Shown here: piece after piece, positions 6,553 through 7,674 of the stretch
Layout of the letters: each line of letters opens with the position of its first letter
Numbering within the stretch: position 1 is the first letter of the stretch
From: an uncultured Anaplasmataceae bacterium
GTDB taxonomy: Bacteria > Pseudomonadota > Alphaproteobacteria > Rickettsiales > CAIPFW01
Direction of reading: 5' to 3'
DNA length: 7,674 nt
NCBI GenBank assembly: GCA_903864455.1
Contig: CAIPFW010000085.1
Span: 1-7,674, forward strand
The notes under the pieces: model-generated
Seen by the model: the letters and a program-made list of their open reading frames with translations, nothing else
What the model was told of the DNA's origin: nothing
Database searches by the model: none
Translations under genes and position numbers: made by a program

Positions 6553-7350
6553 TTAAATCTTCAACTCACTGAAATCTGATAAACTTTTGCTATATCCATT
6601 CAAAGCTAAAATAAGATTTTTTGTTGGTTTATGAATTTTTTGCAAATCTCTTTCACTAGATGATTTTGTTATTGGGGTTAAAGTTTTGAGTGATGCTGAT
6701 GGGTGAGGGGATTTAAAAAATACTGATGAGTAAGAAGATATAGAAAATATATTTGAAGGTGGTAGAGATTCTGATGCTGAAATTATTTCACAACTTGATT
6801 CATCGCTTGATTTTGATCTTTTTGTATTCGGAATATGGCTATCGCTAGAATATATTTTATTTTTCTCTACATCTGAATAATCTTCAATCCTTGGATTCAG
6901 GAGTTCTGGAAATTTCGCATAAAATTTCTCTTGCTCGCAGAATGAGTGGATTTTATTTTCTTCAAGATTGATTTCATGAAATTCAAATCCAAGTTCTGTA
7001 TAAAAATTTATAAAATCATTCACTGCTTCGTTTTTGTTTAATTTTATGCGAGAATTGATAATCATCGGCGCTAAAGACAAAAAGCAAAGATATATATATT
7101 CTTGAAAATAGTAATCAAGGAGATGTTTCATAGCGTTTTTTGTAATTTCGTTAAATCTACTTTCTTTACTAGAGTAAAAAATAATATTGATTTTATTATC
7201 CCAAATAGTAATCTTTCCAAGATTGCTATGTTTGTCAATTTGAATATTTTTTCGAAGTATATTGCAGTTTAGAGATTCGAAAAGTCCCGTAGAAGTTTTT
7301 GATTCTGAGACCTCAAAGGAAATATTATCATCGCAATTAATAAGCGTCAT
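6553..7350 (-). CDS. Orphan protein with Ser-rich C-terminal tail
   Basis: I do not recognise this 265-residue protein. Residues about 45-155 look folded: a strand pair GKITIWDNKINIIFY (45-59), a hydrophobic helix-like segment (73-97), and NEAVNDFINFYTELGFEF (107-124), which recalls the late N-x-A-x-x-F-Y-x-x-L-G-F block of GNAT acetyltransferases. The acetyl-CoA loop (Q/R-x-x-G-x-G/A) that GNAT enzymes need is not visible, so acetyltransferase activity is not supported. Residues 161-265 are low complexity with 27 serines among 105 residues, plus Pro and Lys. No signal peptide or clear membrane segment is seen. A well-spaced promoter lies upstream, but no Shine-Dalgarno sequence does. The layout (folded N-terminal part, disordered tail) matches the orphan at the left edge. 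An effector role is conceivable but is inference only. Confidence 0.75.
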   Translation of the reverse strand: MTLINCDDNISFEVSESKTSTGLFESLNCNILRKNIQIDKHSNLGKITIWDNKINIIFYSSKESRFNEITKNAMKHLLDYYFQEYIYLCFLSLAPMIINSRIKLNKNEAVNDFINFYTELGFEFHEINLEENKIHSFCEQEKFYAKFPELLNPRIEDYSDVEKNKIYSSDSHIPNTKRSKSSDESSCEIISASESLPPSNIFSISSYSSVFFKSPHPSASLKTLTPITKSSSERDLQKIHKPTKNLILALNGYSKSLSDFSELKI

Positions 7351-7381
7351 TGTATTAATTTTTTTTATAAAAGAAAAATTA

Positions 7382-7408
7382 ACATTTTAAAGAAAAAAAA
7401 TAAAATGT
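7382..7408. repeat. Inverted repeat overlapping the orphan-gene promoter
   Basis: ACATTTTA (7382-7389) and TAAAATGT (7401-7408) are perfect 8-bp complements around an 11-nt A-rich loop. The arms coincide with the -10 and -35 boxes of the minus-strand promoter, so the symmetry may be an operator or may simply follow from AT-rich promoter composition. Confidence 0.4.
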
Positions 7409-7411
7409 CAA
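7384..7411 (-). promoter_or_regulatory. Promoter of the Ser-rich orphan gene
   Basis: On the minus strand a perfect TTGACA (7411-7406) is followed after 16 nt by TAAAAT (7389-7384), a five-of-six match to the -10 consensus. The start site would fall about 25 nt before the ATG at 7350. Perfect TTGACA is much less likely by chance in AT-rich DNA than TATAAT. Confidence 0.6.
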
Positions 7412-7434
7412 ATTTATAAATAATATGGTTTGGA

Positions 7435-7674
7435 TTGAGATATTTAAAAATATTAAGCGTAAAACAAACGCAATGGGTTTATTATAAGTTCCGCTTGAAT
7501 GAAATTTACATTAAGTACGGTGACAATTATTTTGAAAGAATTGATTTAAGAGGTAAATTAAAAGACGAAGTTAAAAAGATAATTTCCGATTTACCTAAAG
7601 ATGTTAAGATAGCTGAAAGCAGAACCGCCGCATTTTCAAAGACTGAAGGTGCTCTGTTACTTCTTGACCTCAAT
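7435..7674 (+). CDS. Unrecognised coding fragment, runs off the right edge, no ATG start
   Basis: A frame stays open from 7420 to the end of the window (the stop TAA is at 7417-7419). From 7501 it reads like real protein, with charged, natural-looking sequence such as YGDNYFERIDLRGKLKDEVK and ending in EGALLLLDLN. The frame holds no ATG; TTG at 7435 or 7495 are the only usual alternatives. In another frame, ATG at 7425 opens a 20-codon ORF (beginning MVWIEIFKNIKR) that stops at 7485-7487, so a single-base frameshift could have split one gene. I do not recognise the product. A pseudogene, a gene with a TTG start, or the edge of an inserted segment are all possible. The start coordinate given is a guess. 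Confidence 0.35.
   Translation, partial: MRYLKILSVKQTQWVYYKFRLNEIYIKYGDNYFERIDLRGKLKDEVKKIISDLPKDVKIAESRTAAFSKTEGALLLLDLN

Noticed and set aside
6544..6569. TGAGT/ACTCA pairing between the dgt and orphan-gene stops as a bidirectional terminator
   Set aside because: Only 5 bp around a long loop and no U-run; not better than chance here.
6979..7029. GNAT acetyltransferase assignment for the Ser-rich orphan
   Set aside because: Only the late F-Y-x-x-L-G-F-like block is present; the acetyl-CoA binding loop is not visible, so the functional call is not supported.
7516..7673. About 53-codon minus-strand open frame at the right edge
   Set aside because: The plus-strand frame over the same bases looks more like protein (charged residues, natural codon use); the minus frame is Ser/Leu/Ile-rich as expected for a shadow.

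Overview
The window is strongly AT-rich. It carries seven complete genes, one long gene whose true start may lie just outside the left edge, and a gene fragment at the right edge. The housekeeping proteins look alphaproteobacterial: the ThiS tail ends in SPMQGG, the dGTPase is of the Dgt class, and RNase D is full length. The low GC, short intergenic gaps and two large low-complexity orphan proteins suggest a host-associated or reduced-genome member (Rickettsiales/Holosporales-like). That placement is inference; no rRNA or other taxonomic marker is present.

Layout, left to right. (1) Positions 2-1666 (+): a 554-residue orphan protein with a very acidic, Asn/Glu-rich middle carrying seven copies of an I-x-I-N/D repeat. 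(2) Positions 5030 down to 1693 (-): a compact run purC, rnd, a MEMO-family gene (AmmeMemoRadiSam system protein B) and an AMMECR1-family gene (system protein A). The gaps are 9, 53 and 0 nt. (3) Positions 5096-5299 (+): thiS, divergent from purC across a 65-nt gap that holds two back-to-back promoters. (4) Positions 5426-6544 (+): a dGTP triphosphohydrolase (dgt) with its own extended -10 promoter. (5) Positions 7350-6553 (-): a 265-residue orphan protein with a serine-rich tail, convergent with dgt. (6) Positions from about 7435 to the end (+): an open, unrecognised fragment without an ATG.

The known genes serve purine synthesis (PurC), RNA 3'-end processing (RNase D), dNTP pool control (Dgt) and thiamine sulfur transfer (ThiS). 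The AMMECR1/MEMO pair belongs to a conserved but functionally unresolved system whose radical-SAM partner is not in this window. The best leads for something undescribed are that pair in its purC-rnd setting, and the possibility that the two orphan proteins at either end are diverged relatives: each has a similar N-terminal domain pattern and a low-complexity tail. No tRNA, rRNA, CRISPR array or recognisable insertion sequence was seen.
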